From an uncultured Flavobacteriales bacterium (GTDB lineage Bacteria > Bacteroidota > Bacteroidia > Flavobacteriales > Crocinitomicaceae): 56,004 nucleotides of DNA. The stretch is from NCBI GenBank assembly GCA_946480085.1, contig CAMLHZ010000019.1, positions 1-56,004 of the forward strand, given 5' to 3'. The translations under genes were made by a program, and so were the position numbers. This document shows, piece by piece, positions 1 through 6,609 of the stretch (position 1 is its first letter; every line of letters begins with the position of its first letter). The notes below the pieces were generated by a model that was not told the DNA's origin, did no database searches, and saw nothing but the letters and a program-made list of their open reading frames with translations.

Positions 1-56
1 TTATGAGTTATGAGTTATGAGTTATGAGTTATGAGTTATGAGTTATGAGTTATGAT
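1..56. repeat. 7-bp tandem repeat (TTATGAG), about 8 copies
   Basis: Seven perfect head-to-tail copies of TTATGAG are followed by one copy ending in T instead of G. The array starts at the window edge and may extend beyond it. It lies about 35 bp after the stop codon of the VWA-protein gene. It has no spacers and is far too short-period for CRISPR. It is one of several 7- or 8-nt arrays in this window placed just after genes. Confidence 0.95.
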
Positions 57-90
57 TGTTTCTTAATGACTATTCGCTCGTAACTTGTAA

Positions 91-1485
91 TTATTTTTTG
101 ATAAATGATGCTGTTCTGATTTCCTGGAAAAGTTTATTCTGAGCGTCGGATAATTGATTGATAGCAATGAATCGTCCTGCTCCGAAAGTTGCTGCTTCGG
201 TCATTCGATTCGCATCGTTTGAACTTGATTTAATACCGACAACTGAGAAAATGACACCTTTCTTAGCGTATTTTTTGACAATTTTCTGGTAGTTGTCTGA
301 CTGTACATTAAAAGCACCATCGGTAATTACAATTACGATATTCGTTTTTGTTGGATCGTAATTCTGCATCAATTCACTGTATCCTTTCTTGATTCCTTTT
401 CCACCTGCCGTCATTCCTACAGGCTTAAGATTTGCTACCGCTTGCAGAATTTCATCTTTTCTATCACATGGCGTTGGTGTCTGAAAGACTTGAGCGTTGT
501 CGTTGTACGTCACAATTCCCATTCTATCTACCGCGCGCAGCTGACCAACCAACTGATTCAAGGCATATTTCATCAACTCCATTTTGTCGCCCATTTTCAT
601 AGAGCTTGAAATATCAATGACAAACTCAATGTTTACTGGTTTGAAGTATTGCTGATCGAAATTGTCAGGAGTGATCTCCGCCAAATCGGGATTAGTGATT
701 TGCACCGTATCTGTTTCTTGAATGACTTCTGAAATAATTTCTTGAGTTTCTTCCGTCGTCAACACTTCAGCTTCTTGATTGGTAGCTGTGTCCACTGGGA
801 TTTCAGCAATGAGTTGCGGGTCTCTGACAAGCGGAATACGAATTTCATGGATGTCCGGAGGAACATAAAGACCATCTTCTTTTTTCAGATAGCCATCATG
901 TGTTGCCAGAAAATAGAAATAGCCAGAAGGAATCTTTACATCAAACGAACCGTTTTTTCCAGTGATCCATGCTCCGGCTGGCTGTCCATTATGTATAATG
1001 ATCACTTTTGATTTCGACAGGGTTTCTCTGGTTTCTTTATCTATTGTGATAATTGTAAATTCTGAACTTTGACTTTGAACCGGCGTTGAATTGAAGTCGG
1101 GACAAGCAGTTGTATTGAAACCTTTTCCTGCCAATTCTACAACCGTACCTTTCACAACAAAAGTGAGCGGTTGGTTTTTGTCGCTTGTAAACACGTTACA
1201 TCCCAAATTGAACTTTCCGGTGGAAATGGGATTTACCTGTACACGCATGGATACGGAACCACCGGCTGGAATGTTATCACTGCTAAGTTTGTGTGTTATA
1301 TGTGGACTTGGTTCTACCCGCAGAATGTAAACAGGTTTGGCTCCTGCGTTCGAGATCTGAACATCAACGAAGCGCTGAGAAGAAGAATACAAACTTCCGA
1401 AATCGTGTTCATACACGGATAAAGTTGTTTGTCCGAAACTGAAATTAGCCAGTAAGAATAACGCTATTATAAACCCAAATCTCAT
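91..1485 (-). CDS. Secreted von Willebrand factor A (VWA) domain protein
   Basis: The 464-residue protein starts with a Sec signal peptide (about residues 1-19, ending FSFGQ). Residues about 20-115 resemble the DUF1573/ASPM-like beta-sandwich domain of Bacteroidota (HDFG near the start, followed by an NAG stretch). Residues about 140-220 resemble a carboxypeptidase-regulatory or PEGA-like fold. A VWA domain occupies about 286-460, with a MIDAS-type metal site: DISSS at 291-295 and a later VITDG. Such proteins usually bind ligands or protein partners through a divalent metal at the cell surface; the partner is unknown. An acidic, Thr/Glu-rich linker (about 228-275) separates the last two domains. 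The start is an ATG directly preceding the signal peptide. It could belong to a surface complex; no enzymatic motif is visible. Confidence 0.85.
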   Translation of the reverse strand: MRFGFIIALFLLANFSFGQTTLSVYEHDFGSLYSSSQRFVDVQISNAGAKPVYILRVEPSPHITHKLSSDNIPAGGSVSMRVQVNPISTGKFNLGCNVFTSDKNQPLTFVVKGTVVELAGKGFNTTACPDFNSTPVQSQSSEFTIITIDKETRETLSKSKVIIIHNGQPAGAWITGKNGSFDVKIPSGYFYFLATHDGYLKKEDGLYVPPDIHEIRIPLVRDPQLIAEIPVDTATNQEAEVLTTEETQEIISEVIQETDTVQITNPDLAEITPDNFDQQYFKPVNIEFVIDISSSMKMGDKMELMKYALNQLVGQLRAVDRMGIVTYNDNAQVFQTPTPCDRKDEILQAVANLKPVGMTAGGKGIKKGYSELMQNYDPTKTNIVIVITDGAFNVQSDNYQKIVKKYAKKGVIFSVVGIKSSSNDANRMTEAATFGAGRFIAINQLSDAQNKLFQEIRTASFIKK

Positions 1486-1523
1486 CGAATAAATATAGCG
1501 AAAGAAAAGAACAGGGTTACAGA

Positions 1524-2291
1524 TTAAAAGCGTTTTACAATTTGTTTAATAATTCCGCGTAGAATTTCTTTGACAATCATAGCTGCAATCAGTACAACGA
1601 ACGCAACACCTAAACCAACAAGAACCATTAATCCGCTGACAACGATCCAGCCTGCCTGATAGAATGCCACGAAAAGGGCTATAACAGTTGCGATAATGAT
1701 TCCCCAAAAAAGTACTTCAAAGATTTCTTCGCCTTGCTCCTTTAGTTTAGATCCATTAAGGATGAATCCTCTTTGCTCCTTCAGATTATCTACTTCGATT
1801 AGAAATTCAGTTTTCGGATAATAAGGTTTGAGTTGATAGATTTCCTGTTCACGAAGCAGTTTGAATGTGTTGACCTCAATTAAAGAAGTATCATATTCGA
1901 AAGTAATTTCTTTGTCCTCTTCGTCACTGCCGGAAAGTGCATTCATTTTAAAGCGCTCAAAACCTGGTTTGAGTTCTGAATTTTTGAAAACTACCTGCTC
2001 AAAAGGAAGCATTTGACCTTCGTTTTTGGGATCGATCCATTTATAGTTGAATCCCTGAATGCTGTCATTTCGAACACTTACACGAGTGCAAAGGGTGTAC
2101 AAGTCGGATTTTTGAATGTACGCTTTGGAATCGTTATTCATATAAATCTCTATCCAGTTGACACCATTTCTTCGCTTCTCTCTGTTGTACTTAACCAGAA
2201 CTTTAGGTTCCAATGTTCCAATAATGGAGGAATTAAGATCGTGGTTTTCGTATATGGAAATGGGAAGAAGCGGTCTAAGGTAGTTCGACAT
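1524..2291 (-). CDS. Membrane protein with N-terminal SH3-like region, unknown function
   Basis: This 255-residue protein has no signal peptide. Residues about 8-65 look like a bacterial SH3-type beta domain (a pattern like YENHDLNSSIIGTLEP, then WIEIY and AYIQKSDLY, as in SH3b domains). The middle is a soluble region of unknown fold. Residues about 190-243 form two closely spaced hydrophobic helices, followed by a short basic tail (KQIVKRF). The likely topology is a large cytoplasmic part anchored by a C-terminal hairpin. The gene lies 38 bp upstream of the VWA-protein gene on the same strand, so co-transcription is possible. I do not recognise a family for the whole protein. Confidence 0.7.
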   Translation of the reverse strand: MSNYLRPLLPISIYENHDLNSSIIGTLEPKVLVKYNREKRRNGVNWIEIYMNNDSKAYIQKSDLYTLCTRVSVRNDSIQGFNYKWIDPKNEGQMLPFEQVVFKNSELKPGFERFKMNALSGSDEEDKEITFEYDTSLIEVNTFKLLREQEIYQLKPYYPKTEFLIEVDNLKEQRGFILNGSKLKEQGEEIFEVLFWGIIIATVIALFVAFYQAGWIVVSGLMVLVGLGVAFVVLIAAMIVKEILRGIIKQIVKRF

Positions 2292-2337
2292 CGGTATATA
2301 TTTTAAGCGGAATGAAGATAAGGAATTTGAACGGAAA

Positions 2338-2368
2338 TGGGAGATGAATGGGAGATGAATGGGAGATG
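2338..2368. repeat. 11-bp tandem repeat, 2.8 copies
   Basis: Two perfect copies of TGGGAGATGAA are followed by a nine-base partial copy. They lie 47 bp upstream of the start codon of the SH3-like membrane protein gene. A change in copy number would alter the spacing of any promoter there. Confidence 0.85.
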
Positions 2369-2420
2369 GGGTGGGACGTTTCTTAATTGATCATTCTTGA
2401 AACCCTTTGAATACGGGGGG

Positions 2421-2512
2421 AGTAACTAAATTTAGTTACTTGTCTATTTAGTTATTAGGTAATTAGCGAATTTAGTGATTCGCTGATTACTCAATTCGGA
2501 GATTCACTTACT
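2421..2512. repeat. 8-nt-period AAT-anchored repeat with palindromes
   Basis: Read on the minus strand, this stretch splits into about ten consecutive 8-mers, most beginning AAT followed by five variable bases (for example AATCTCCG, AATTGAGT, AATCAGCG). It begins at the TAG stop codon of the upstream gene at 2511. It contains a perfect 20-bp palindrome at 2421-2440 and a smaller inverted repeat (AGCGAAT at 2464-2470, ATTCGCT at 2478-2484), so the RNA or single-stranded DNA would fold. Confidence 0.8.
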
Positions 2513-3203
2513 AGATCGTATTTCCGTTCCAGAGGGATTTCGAATAACTCAATTTCACCGTATACGCCTGATTTTCTTCGCTTGGTGGATAGAAATCCAC
2601 ATTGATGCGTTTTTCATAGTAGATCTCGGCTTCTTCTTCCGTCATAGAAACAGGAAAACTCCAATAACGTTTCCCTTCAATCTCGGTTTGGTTCACAAAT
2701 ATGTCAACGCTACACAGTTCTTTCAGCGCAGCACAAATGTTATCATATGCCGCATCTGCCGATTTTTCTTCAGTGAAATTTCTAATAATTTCAACTGTTT
2801 CAATGGTGAAAGTTTTAGTGTTTTTAGAATTGTATTGGGAATCGCCATGATGATTTAGTGAAATAATACCATTGCCACCACCAAGAAAGATTTTCAGTGA
2901 ATCTGGTTTGAATTGATCTTCAGAAGTTCTGCTAGTCGTAAAGCATGGCATTCCAAAAACTGTCGACCTTGGAAAGGTATAATAACTGTTAGTACCAACT
3001 AACCATACAGTATCGGCTTTCTCGCTGGTTTTAAAATTGAAATCAGGGATTTTTGTAATTTGTTTTTCGATTACCGTTTTCGAGGAATCCAGATCTAAAT
3101 TGAAAAACAACTCACTCATTTTTGTGTCATAACTGTAGGTTATTTGTCCAAATGAGGAGCAAGCAGCAAAAAGTAATAGAAGGAAGCAGATGCCAGTTTT
3201 CAT
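2511..3203 (-). CDS. Exported hypothetical protein
   Basis: The protein is 230 residues from the ATG at 3203. A non-ATG start further out (3242) would add 13 residues, but the signal peptide (KTGICFLLLLFAACSSFGQ) begins at 3203, so I chose that. The cysteine in FAAC could be lipidated, but the -3 phenylalanine is atypical, so a soluble periplasmic form is equally likely. The rest is a mixed alpha/beta protein with a YTVKLSYSKS-like end and no recognisable catalytic motif. I do not recognise a family. The 3' end runs directly into an 8-nt-period repeat. Confidence 0.7.
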   Translation of the reverse strand: MKTGICFLLLLFAACSSFGQITYSYDTKMSELFFNLDLDSSKTVIEKQITKIPDFNFKTSEKADTVWLVGTNSYYTFPRSTVFGMPCFTTSRTSEDQFKPDSLKIFLGGGNGIISLNHHGDSQYNSKNTKTFTIETVEIIRNFTEEKSADAAYDNICAALKELCSVDIFVNQTEIEGKRYWSFPVSMTEEEAEIYYEKRINVDFYPPSEENQAYTVKLSYSKSLWNGNTI

Positions 3204-3272
3204 AATCAAAAGACGTTTCGACCTTAAAAAAGTTGTTTTCAAGGATTAATGTTTGCTTGTAGTTAAGGTAAA

Positions 3273-3316
3273 CAAAAAAACTCCCTCTTGAATAATCAGG
3301 AGAGAGTTTTTTTTGA
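3273..3316 (-). terminator. Intrinsic terminator after the DUF2911 gene
   Basis: An inverted repeat (ACTCCCTC against GAGAGAGT with a short loop) is flanked by an A-run at 3274-3280 and a T-run at 3307-3314. It therefore works on the minus strand 17 bp after the DUF2911 stop codon. The T-run on the other side could make it bidirectional. Confidence 0.8.
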
Positions 3317-3332
3317 ATGTGTTCACATATTC

Positions 3333-4166
3333 TTACTTCGAATTCTCTTTGATGATTGTTTCGAATTCTTTTACGTAATCGTCGTATTTTGATTTTTCAG
3401 CAATTGCTTTTCCGCTTTGAGCAGTTGCAACAGCTTCTTTTTTCAATCCTTGTTTAGCTTGAATTTTAGCCATTAGTAATTGAATCCAAAATGCTTCAGG
3501 ATTCGCATCAACAGCTTTCTTACACCATTCTGCAGCTTTAGTCAGATCCTTACCTTCTGTGTAATAGTAATTTGCAGAAGCGTAATAATCGTTTGCACTT
3601 GGTCCGGCCATGATCTTGTTGATATTCGCCATCACTTTCGCGTCAGTTGTAACTGTGAAAGGGAAAGAAACCAATGTTTGGTCCCACATTAACTGAATTG
3701 CGGCACCAGAATTTTTTAAATCAGTAATGTTGATCGTGAACGATTCCGTAACCATTTTTGTTGCAGTAACGGTGGAACTTGTCTTCAAGACAACTTTACT
3801 TTCGTCCCACGTCTCTGGTGTTCCCCAGTTTGTTGCAACGCTGTAAAAGATCAAATCCCACTTTTCCTTGTTAGGAATAGTGTAAAGCGCATAAGTTCCA
3901 GCTTTCAAGGTGTCTTTTCCGAAGATCAACACATCGCTTGAAGTGAAAGTAGTATTCTCATTAGCTCCGGTTCTCCAAACTTCACCATATGGAAGTAGTT
4001 CACCGAAAATGGCACGGTTGTTTTTACTTGGACGAGAGTACTTGATTGTCAAATCTGTCAAACCAACACGTTGTTCAACTTTCGCTGCCGGACTAGCCTG
4101 TGGAGCCAATTGTGCTACTGCGGTTCCCGCGAATGCGAGGCTTAATGTTACGATTAATGTTTTCAT
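3333..4166 (-). CDS. DUF2911 domain protein with TPR-like C-terminus, exported
   Basis: This is a 277-residue protein with a clear signal peptide (residues 1-18, AGTAVAQ). Residues about 25-165 match the DUF2911 family of Bacteroidota (the conserved core includes YSRPS, GELLPYGEVWRTGANE, and AGTYALYTIP). The C-terminal part (about 185-275) is helical and looks like tetratricopeptide repeats, with alternating Ala/Tyr/Lys pattern. The family is common in the periplasm of Bacteroidota and its function is unknown. The leader just before the ATG is A/T-rich, typical of initiation without a Shine-Dalgarno sequence in this phylum. A 7-bp tandem array begins 22 bp upstream of the start and may affect its promoter. 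Confidence 0.88.
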   Translation of the reverse strand: MKTLIVTLSLAFAGTAVAQLAPQASPAAKVEQRVGLTDLTIKYSRPSKNNRAIFGELLPYGEVWRTGANENTTFTSSDVLIFGKDTLKAGTYALYTIPNKEKWDLIFYSVATNWGTPETWDESKVVLKTSSTVTATKMVTESFTINITDLKNSGAAIQLMWDQTLVSFPFTVTTDAKVMANINKIMAGPSANDYYASANYYYTEGKDLTKAAEWCKKAVDANPEAFWIQLLMAKIQAKQGLKKEAVATAQSGKAIAEKSKYDDYVKEFETIIKENSK

Positions 4167-4187
4167 ATTTTTTAATTTTTTATTATT

Positions 4188-4220
4188 GATTTCGGATTTC
4201 GGATTTCGGATTTCGGATTT
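4188..4220. repeat. 7-bp tandem repeat (GATTTCG), 4.7 copies
   Basis: Four perfect copies of GATTTCG are followed by GATTT. The array lies between the start of the DUF2911 gene and the end of the four-helix-bundle gene. The reverse complement of the same unit occurs on the other side of the four-helix-bundle gene (4662-4679), giving inverted repeats around it. Confidence 0.95.
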
Positions 4221-4235
4221 AATATTTTTAATGCC

Positions 4236-4610
4236 TTATATCTTACTTGGATTTTGTTCTAAATACTTAATGAAACCAGCAATTTGCTTACTGATTGAGT
4301 TTGTTTTTTCTTTCAGATTGTTAAATTCAACTTGATTAATGTATTCAAGGTTATAGGCAATTTGAATTTGAGTTCGAAGTTCGCCACAAGAACCTTTGGC
4401 GATGTACAAAAAATAAATAAATTGTTTATTACTTCCACGTTCGAACCCTTCAGATATATTGGAGGGAACTGAAACTGAGGATCTACGAATTTGATCCTTT
4501 AATCCAAAATCTTTATCTAAACCACTTTTGTTGGTAATAGAATAGATAATCGTACAAAGAGCCATCGCGTCTTGCCATAATTCGGTTTCTTCGAAGCTTT
4601 TTGTAGCCAT
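4236..4610 (-). CDS. Four-helix-bundle protein, 23S rRNA intervening-sequence (S23/IVP) family
   Basis: The 124-residue protein matches the TIGR02436-type four-helix-bundle family by its length and by its core motifs: LWQDAMAL near the N-terminus, then FGLKDQIRRSSVSVPSNISEG, then the helix with ELRTQIQIAYNL. The family was first seen inside intervening sequences of 23S rRNA in Leptospira and others, and is related in fold to the Avd protein of diversity-generating retroelements; its biochemical role is unsettled. Here it is an orphan between unrelated genes (DUF2911 and pyrophosphatase). It is bracketed by inverted GATTTCG/CGAAATC repeats, which makes it look like an insertion. No toxin or nuclease motif is visible. 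Confidence 0.88.
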   Translation of the reverse strand: MATKSFEETELWQDAMALCTIIYSITNKSGLDKDFGLKDQIRRSSVSVPSNISEGFERGSNKQFIYFLYIAKGSCGELRTQIQIAYNLEYINQVEFNNLKEKTNSISKQIAGFIKYLEQNPSKI

Positions 4611-4638
4611 ATAAATTATATTAGGATTTTGTAGACAT

Positions 4639-4679
4639 GATTTCGGAATTCAGATGGAATCAATCCGAAATCCGAAATC
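4639..4679. repeat. GATTTCGG...CCGAAATC hairpin, right flank of the S23-type gene
   Basis: GATTTCGG at 4639-4646 can pair with CCGAAATC in the downstream tandem (AATCCGAAATCCGAAATC at 4662-4679). The unit is the reverse complement of the tandem array at 4188-4220. It sits 16 bp after the ppa stop codon. Confidence 0.85.
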
Positions 4680-4695
4680 AACAATCTTAAATTTA

Positions 4696-5385
4696 TTAAA
4701 GTGCAAACAAACTTGTCAAAGCTTCAGCCAATTCATCATTAGCATTTCCAAACTTCGCTTTGTAGTCTTCACTTGAACGTTTAATTACTTCATAAGCTTC
4801 GTCTTTTCCGTAAACGTGAGTAATCTCAACATTTTTAGCAGCTCCGTCCAAATCTTTGTAAGTAAGGAAGAAGTGACGAACACGGTCGATTACCATTTTC
4901 GGCATTTCGCTGATATCGTTCACATCTCCGTATGCTTGATCACCTTTCAAAACAGCGATAATTTTATCATCTGCTTCTCCGCCGTCAATCATTCGGAAAC
5001 CTCCGATAACTTTAGCATCACACAAAATATTTCCGTGGTTGAATGAACGCTCGCTCAATACACAGATATCCAATGGATCACCATCACCTGTAATATCCGT
5101 ACGACCAGTTTTTTCGTTTGAGTATGCAGCAATTGAATCACCACAATATGTTTGAGGAACAAATCCGTATAAACAAGGCATGTGGTTCGACAGTTTTTGT
5201 GGTCTGTCTACCATAATATATCCTGACGCTTTGTCGATTTCGTATTTAATTGAATCACTAGGAATGATCTCAATAAAAGCATTAACGATGTTCGGTTGTT
5301 TTTCACCGATCTCAATTCCGTGCCAAGGATGCGATGTGAAGCGCTTGCTCATCGCTGCAATTAGTTGTTGTACTTCTGGTTTCAT
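4696..5385 (-). CDS. ppa: Inorganic pyrophosphatase (family I)
   Basis: The enzyme hydrolyses pyrophosphate to two phosphates, pulling biosynthetic reactions forward in the cytoplasm; it needs Mg2+. The signature with metal-binding aspartates, DGDPLDICVL, lies around residues 101-110, and the substrate-contact segment YGFVPQTYCGD precedes it. At 229 residues it is longer than the E. coli enzyme (about 176), with extra N- and C-terminal segments, as seen in other Bacteroidota versions. The start is an ATG preceded by an A-rich leader. The gene stands alone between intergenic repeats: a heptamer array lies 13 bp upstream of the ATG (5398 onward), so its promoter region includes repeat DNA. Confidence 0.95.
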   Translation of the reverse strand: MKPEVQQLIAAMSKRFTSHPWHGIEIGEKQPNIVNAFIEIIPSDSIKYEIDKASGYIMVDRPQKLSNHMPCLYGFVPQTYCGDSIAAYSNEKTGRTDITGDGDPLDICVLSERSFNHGNILCDAKVIGGFRMIDGGEADDKIIAVLKGDQAYGDVNDISEMPKMVIDRVRHFFLTYKDLDGAAKNVEITHVYGKDEAYEVIKRSSEDYKAKFGNANDELAEALTSLFAL

Positions 5386-5397
5386 GACCGTAAAGAT

Positions 5398-5491
5398 AAT
5401 TACGAATTACGAATTACGAATGACAAATTACGAATGAGTAATCGAGAAAGAAATTTCAGGTCTATCTGTAATTAGTAATTAGTCATTTGAA
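5398..5491. repeat. 7-nt-period AATTACG/AATGACN repeats between mscS and ppa
   Basis: 5398-5442 reads as heptamers AATTACG (x3), AATGACA, AATTACG, AATGAGT. 5468-5491 holds heptamers of similar kind in reverse orientation (TGTAATT, AGTAATT, AGTCATT). The two blocks form an imperfect inverted repeat between the mscS stop codon and the ppa start codon. Confidence 0.85.
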
Positions 5492-5499
5492 ATTGCGCT

Positions 5500-6609
5500 T
5501 TAGCGCATTAGTACCTCACGCTGTGGATACGGAATATGAATGTTATTCTGACGGAAAAGTCGATCGATCTCGAAACGGATATCGCTTTTGTATTCGTTGA
5601 TGTCCCAGTTTTGATCTGCCCAGAAAATCAATTCCATACTCAAACCATTCTCCCCGAAATCGTTCACTCGAACCTGAATGGGTTGTTCTTTTTTGACTTT
5701 TGGATGTGATTTTGCTGCTTGAATCAATAGTTCTTTGACCAGATCTGTATCTGATCCGTAGTGAACAGTCAAATAAATTCGAAAACGAGAAAGGGTAGAG
5801 CCGTGACTCCAATTCTCAATGTATTCCTGTGTTAGTTTTGTATTTGGAACAATCAAAACATTTCCATCACGCGTTTCAATCTGGGTAGTTCTAATATTGA
5901 TCTTAAGGACTTTTGCTACAATAGACTCACTCGACTTTCCATCGTGCATTTCAATTACATCTCCAACTCTGATACTTCCTTCAAATAAAAGAACGAAACC
6001 AGAGAACATGTCTTTGAAAACGTCTTGAAGTCCAAGACCCAAACCAACCAGGATTGCAGCAGAACCTCCCAGGAATAAAGATGGCTCAACATCCAGGGCT
6101 GCTAATGCCGCAATAATGGCTATGGTGTAGATAATGTACTTAGCGACCTGAATGGCAACGAATTCCTTTCCCCGACTGAGTTTTCCTTCTTTCTTAAAGC
6201 GACGTTGCAAATAAAGTTGAACGATGTTTAGAACGACTTTCGCGATAAAGAAAATGGTAATGGCCAGAACAATATTCCCAAAACTCAAGTCAATCTTAGA
6301 CGTTTTGATGAATTTGTATTGAAGGAAATTCTCAAAAGTGGCGGAAGGATTGTGACCATTATTGATCTTGAAGCTTAGAAAGGATAGAAATGCTGCGAAA
6401 ACATACACCAACTGACTGAAAATCTTCAGATAAGTTTCCTTTTTACCGTCTAAACGAATATTGGCTTCGCTAAGGTATTTTTTCAGAACGCGTTGAACAA
6501 TCCGGCGAAGAATAACAGATAAGTAAATGAGTATTGCAATGATTACAATGTTCAGGTTACAAACCCAATAAGGACCAAATTGAAAATGATTCGAAGTAAG
6601 AAAATCCAT
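5500..6609 (-). CDS. MscS-family mechanosensitive ion channel
   Basis: This 369-residue inner-membrane protein would open under membrane tension to release solutes during osmotic downshock. About five hydrophobic segments occur in the first 200 residues. The pore-lining helix is visible as GGSAAILVGLGLGLQ, followed by the classic MscS beta-domain sequence (GSIRVGDVIEM, then TRDGNVLIVPNTKL around residues 245-260). The C-terminal alpha/beta domain ends with PYPQREVLMR. Its ATG overlaps the dnaG stop codon by one base (TAATG), so the two genes are translationally coupled. The stop codon is followed after about 8 bp by heptamer repeats. Confidence 0.92.
   Translation of the reverse strand: MDFLTSNHFQFGPYWVCNLNIVIIAILIYLSVILRRIVQRVLKKYLSEANIRLDGKKETYLKIFSQLVYVFAAFLSFLSFKINNGHNPSATFENFLQYKFIKTSKIDLSFGNIVLAITIFFIAKVVLNIVQLYLQRRFKKEGKLSRGKEFVAIQVAKYIIYTIAIIAALAALDVEPSLFLGGSAAILVGLGLGLQDVFKDMFSGFVLLFEGSIRVGDVIEMHDGKSSESIVAKVLKINIRTTQIETRDGNVLIVPNTKLTQEYIENWSHGSTLSRFRIYLTVHYGSDTDLVKELLIQAAKSHPKVKKEQPIQVRVNDFGENGLSMELIFWADQNWDINEYKSDIRFEIDRLFRQNNIHIPYPQREVLMR

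Noticed and set aside
1..56. CRISPR-like array
   Set aside because: Units are 7 bp head to tail without spacers, and no cas genes are nearby.
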